A DNA stretch of 64,000 nt from Neisseria macacae ATCC 33926 (GTDB taxonomy: Bacteria; Pseudomonadota; Gammaproteobacteria; Burkholderiales; Neisseriaceae), in assembly GCF_022749495.1 (NCBI RefSeq), contig NZ_CP094241.1, positions 124,001-188,000 on the forward strand, written 5' to 3'. Position numbers and translations under genes: made by a program. Numbering within the stretch: the first letter of the stretch is position 1; the number at the start of each line of letters is the position of its first letter. Below the pieces are notes generated by a model, which was given only the letters and a program-made list of their open reading frames with translations, was not told the origin of the DNA and did not search any database. Shown piece after piece: positions 62,346 to 64,000 of this stretch.

Positions 62346-62544
62346 GATACGCTCCTTAGGGGAAAAACGATGGTGGGAAAAATGATGTTCCGTCCGTGTC
62401 AGTGTGAGCAGACTATCGTTATGTGAGGAGACTTGTTTTTCTTTTTTCTGAACATCATTCTAGAGGGGGAGTGTTAGAGGAGAATTAGCGGATGTTTTAG
62501 GGAGTGTCTTAATGAGATAAGAATATTTATTTTTGGTTAAGATG
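62346..62544 (-). promoter_or_regulatory. Leader and promoter region of the hemophore-like gene
   Basis: About 200 bases without a gene. On the minus strand TAAGGAGCG is the ribosome-binding site. TTAATGAGATAAGAATATT at 62509-62527 loosely resembles a Fur box, which would fit iron control, but the match is poor. Confidence 0.35.
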
Positions 62545-62647
62545 TATATTGGGTTAACTTTAAACCAGTACGGCGTTGCCTCACTTTGCTACTATCTGTA
62601 CTGTCTGCGGCTTCGTCGCCTTGTCCTGATTTAGTTAATCCACTATA
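62545..62647. repeat. Degenerate short Correia repeat
   Basis: 103 bases; left end TATATTGGGTTAACTTTAAA and right end GATTTAGTTAATCCACTATA are both altered, and a few core bases are missing (CTCACTTTGCTACTATCTG). An older, decaying copy. The 120 bases from here to the surA terminator hold no gene. Confidence 0.88.
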
Positions 62648-62770
62648 TTTGGAATCGGCGCGGACGGAATGATGCTGTCCGCCAAATTGTCCGTGGTTAC
62701 GTTGTTTTGTCCCAATGGATATTCGATTTGCGATTAGGTTGGTGTGTCAGAGGGAAGTTGTCCTCAAACA

Positions 62771-62808
62771 AAAAAAGGTCGTCTGAAAAGTTTCAGACGA
62801 CCTTTTTT
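62771..62808. terminator. DUS hairpin at the 3' end of surA
   Basis: AAAAAAGGTCGTCTGAAA and TTTCAGACGACCTTTTTT, almost no loop, 11 bases past the surA stop on the minus strand. Confidence 0.85.
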
Positions 62809-62818
62809 CAACAACATC

Positions 62819-63814
62819 TTAGCGGATGTTGACGTACGCGCCCGAGTGCAGGTCGCGCAGCAGGTTTGCTGTGGCTTGTTGGGCTTTTTGTCCGGACATG
62901 TATTGGCGTACGGCGTTGCGTTGGCGCTCTTCGGGCGTACCGGCGTCACGGACGTCGTTCAGCTTGATGATGTGCCAGCCGAATTGCGTGCGTACGGGCG
63001 GGCTGACTTGGCCGGGTTTGAGCTTGTGGACGGCTTCTTCAAACGGCGCGACCATCATGCCGTCGGCGAACCAACCCAAATCACCGCCGCTGTTCGCGCT
63101 GCCGTCTTGCGAATATTGGCGCGCCAAACCGGCGAAATCCGCACCGCTGCGGGCTTGTGCATAGATTTTGCGGATGGTGCTTTCCGCGCCTGCCGCCGCG
63201 TTGTCGTTGTCGGCTTTAATCAGGATGTGCTGCGCGCTGTATTGGCGCATCGGTTCGCCTTCGGGCAGGGCGACACCTTGTTGGCGCGCTCGCTCGATGA
63301 AGCTGTTGACTTCTGCATCGCTGACGCGGCTGTTTTGCATCACGGCCTGCTGGCGCACTTTTTCCATAATGATGGTGTCGGCGATTTCGCGGCGGGTCTG
63401 TGCGGACGGATTTTTCAGCGACGGCGTTTGGGCGATGACGGCATCGATTTCGGCATCGGTCGCTTGAATGTTGCGGCGTTTGCCCGCTTGAACAATCAGG
63501 GATTGGTTGACCAGTTGCGCCAGGACCTGCTGGTGGAGTTCGTCTTCGCTGATTTGCGTGCCTTTAGGAAGGTGTTGGCGCGCTTCGGCAATGGCATGTG
63601 CCAGCTGGCGTTGGGTAATGACTTCGTTGTCGGCAATGGCGGCGATGCCGTCGGAAAGGCGTACGGCGCCCGAATCGGCAGGCGTGGCTGCCGCTGCCTG
63701 TTTTGCCGCTTTCTGCGTTTTGACCGGCTTGCCTTTGGATGCGGCTTTGGGCGCGGCGTGTGCGTTCAATGCCAGACCGAGTGCGGCGGCAAGAATCAGG
63801 GGTTTGACGTTCAT
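62819..63814 (-). CDS. surA: Periplasmic chaperone / peptidyl-prolyl isomerase SurA
   Basis: 331 residues. A signal peptide ends at AHA before APKAASKG. The SurA N-terminal chaperone domain (GIAAIADNEVITQRQLAHAIAEAR in parts, then LHQQVLAQLVNQSLIVQAGKR) is followed by one parvulin domain (YSAQHILIKAD, FAGLARQYSQDGSANSGGDLGW, PVRTQFGWHIIKL). One parvulin domain instead of two is normal in Neisseria. It escorts outer-membrane proteins to BAM. Its ATG overlaps the lptD stop (ATGA), so the two are coupled. Confidence 0.93.
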   Translation of the reverse strand: MNVKPLILAAALGLALNAHAAPKAASKGKPVKTQKAAKQAAAATPADSGAVRLSDGIAAIADNEVITQRQLAHAIAEARQHLPKGTQISEDELHQQVLAQLVNQSLIVQAGKRRNIQATDAEIDAVIAQTPSLKNPSAQTRREIADTIIMEKVRQQAVMQNSRVSDAEVNSFIERARQQGVALPEGEPMRQYSAQHILIKADNDNAAAGAESTIRKIYAQARSGADFAGLARQYSQDGSANSGGDLGWFADGMMVAPFEEAVHKLKPGQVSPPVRTQFGWHIIKLNDVRDAGTPEERQRNAVRQYMSGQKAQQATANLLRDLHSGAYVNIR

Positions 63815-64000
63815 GGGGTAACTACCTCGTTGGTTTTGCTGTAGCCGGGAATGGCCAAGCGCAGTTTTTCAAATGGGTTGTTGCCGAGATTGCTCAGGTC
63901 TTTGAGTTGGAGATTGAAGAATACGGCGTTTTTGCGGCTGTTTTCGCCGGTCACGTAGCGTTGTCCGACGAGGCTTGCGCTCCAGCAGCCGCAATCGCTT
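63811..64000 (-). CDS. lptD: LPS-assembly protein LptD, 3' part (start lies beyond the window)
   Basis: The minus-strand frame is open from the window edge to the TGA at 63811 and reads SDCGCWSASLVGQRYVTGEN near its start, then AVFFNLQLKDLSNLG and LRLAIPGYSKTNEVV to the end. The close pair of Cys (DCGCW) corresponds to the C-terminal LptD cysteines that form the essential disulfides. LptD with LptE inserts lipopolysaccharide into the outer leaflet. lptD-surA is a conserved Neisseria and E. coli order. Confidence 0.93.
   Translation of the reverse strand, partial: SDCGCWSASLVGQRYVTGENSRKNAVFFNLQLKDLSNLGNNPFEKLRLAIPGYSKTNEVVTP

Noticed and set aside
62744..63844. 366-codon plus-strand frame opposite surA
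   Set aside because: Its product matches no family, starts in the DUS terminator and lies entirely opposite a well-supported surA.
1..64000. tRNA, rRNA and riboswitch genes
   Set aside because: I looked for tRNA-like CCA-ended cloverleaves, rRNA segments and common riboswitch cores in the intergenic regions and saw none I could support. A tRNAscan and Rfam search would settle it.

Overview
The window reads as chromosomal DNA of a commensal Neisseria. Essential genes are close in sequence and order to the Neisseria envelope cluster. The DNA is studded with the 12-mer AGGTCGTCTGAA and its complement. This is the DNA uptake sequence (DUS) dialect described for the N. mucosa / N. sicca / N. macacae group, whereas gonococci and meningococci use ATGCCGTCTGAA. 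Nine Correia-type repeats (CREE, TATAGTGGATTAA ends) support the genus. The species is inferred.

Layout. 1-7803: end of a D-2-hydroxyacid dehydrogenase, mnmE, a coupled AT-rich gene pair ending in a HEPN-like protein, hemJ, a CYTH protein, a tandem repeat array, folA, a DegV protein and ibaG. 8376-18233: one 9.9 kb gene for a giant trimeric autotransporter adhesin. 18531-24137: a nitronate monooxygenase-like enzyme, repeats, then an IroE-like esterase and a TonB-dependent siderophore receptor with a Fur-box-like site. 24516-28536: adhE behind a well-placed FNR-like site, then an intact IS3-family element. 28591-31258: palindromic repeat arrays and an AT-rich accessory patch with an orphan PoNi-type immunity gene. 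31451-34939: an S49 peptidase and an ABC exporter pair.

35282-47042 is the conserved envelope cluster frr-uppS-cdsA-dxr-rseP-bamA-skp-lpxD-fabZ-lpxA, which makes the undecaprenyl carrier, phospholipid precursor, isoprenoid precursor, outer-membrane assembly machinery and lipid A. It is broken twice: by a CREE between cdsA and dxr, and by an AT-rich Abi/HEPN gene with a foldable leader between fabZ and lpxA. 47361-64000: a 43-residue lipoprotein, proB, a second identical IS copy, mdaB with a divergent LysR regulator, miaB, hemL, waaA, an MFS transporter, rsmJ, a Slam translocator with its predicted secreted hemophore-like cargo (type XI secretion), surA, and the end of lptD.

The strongest leads are: (a) the Abi/HEPN gene with a pseudoknot-capable upstream RNA inside the lipid A operon, resembling AbiF-type RNA toxin-antitoxin loci; (b) two IS copies inserted at exactly the same base relative to a DUS, inside DUS-hairpin terminators; (c) the Slam/hemophilin-like pair; (d) the HEPN-like two-gene module; (e) repeat elements that rewrite gene ends (hemL) or build arrays.
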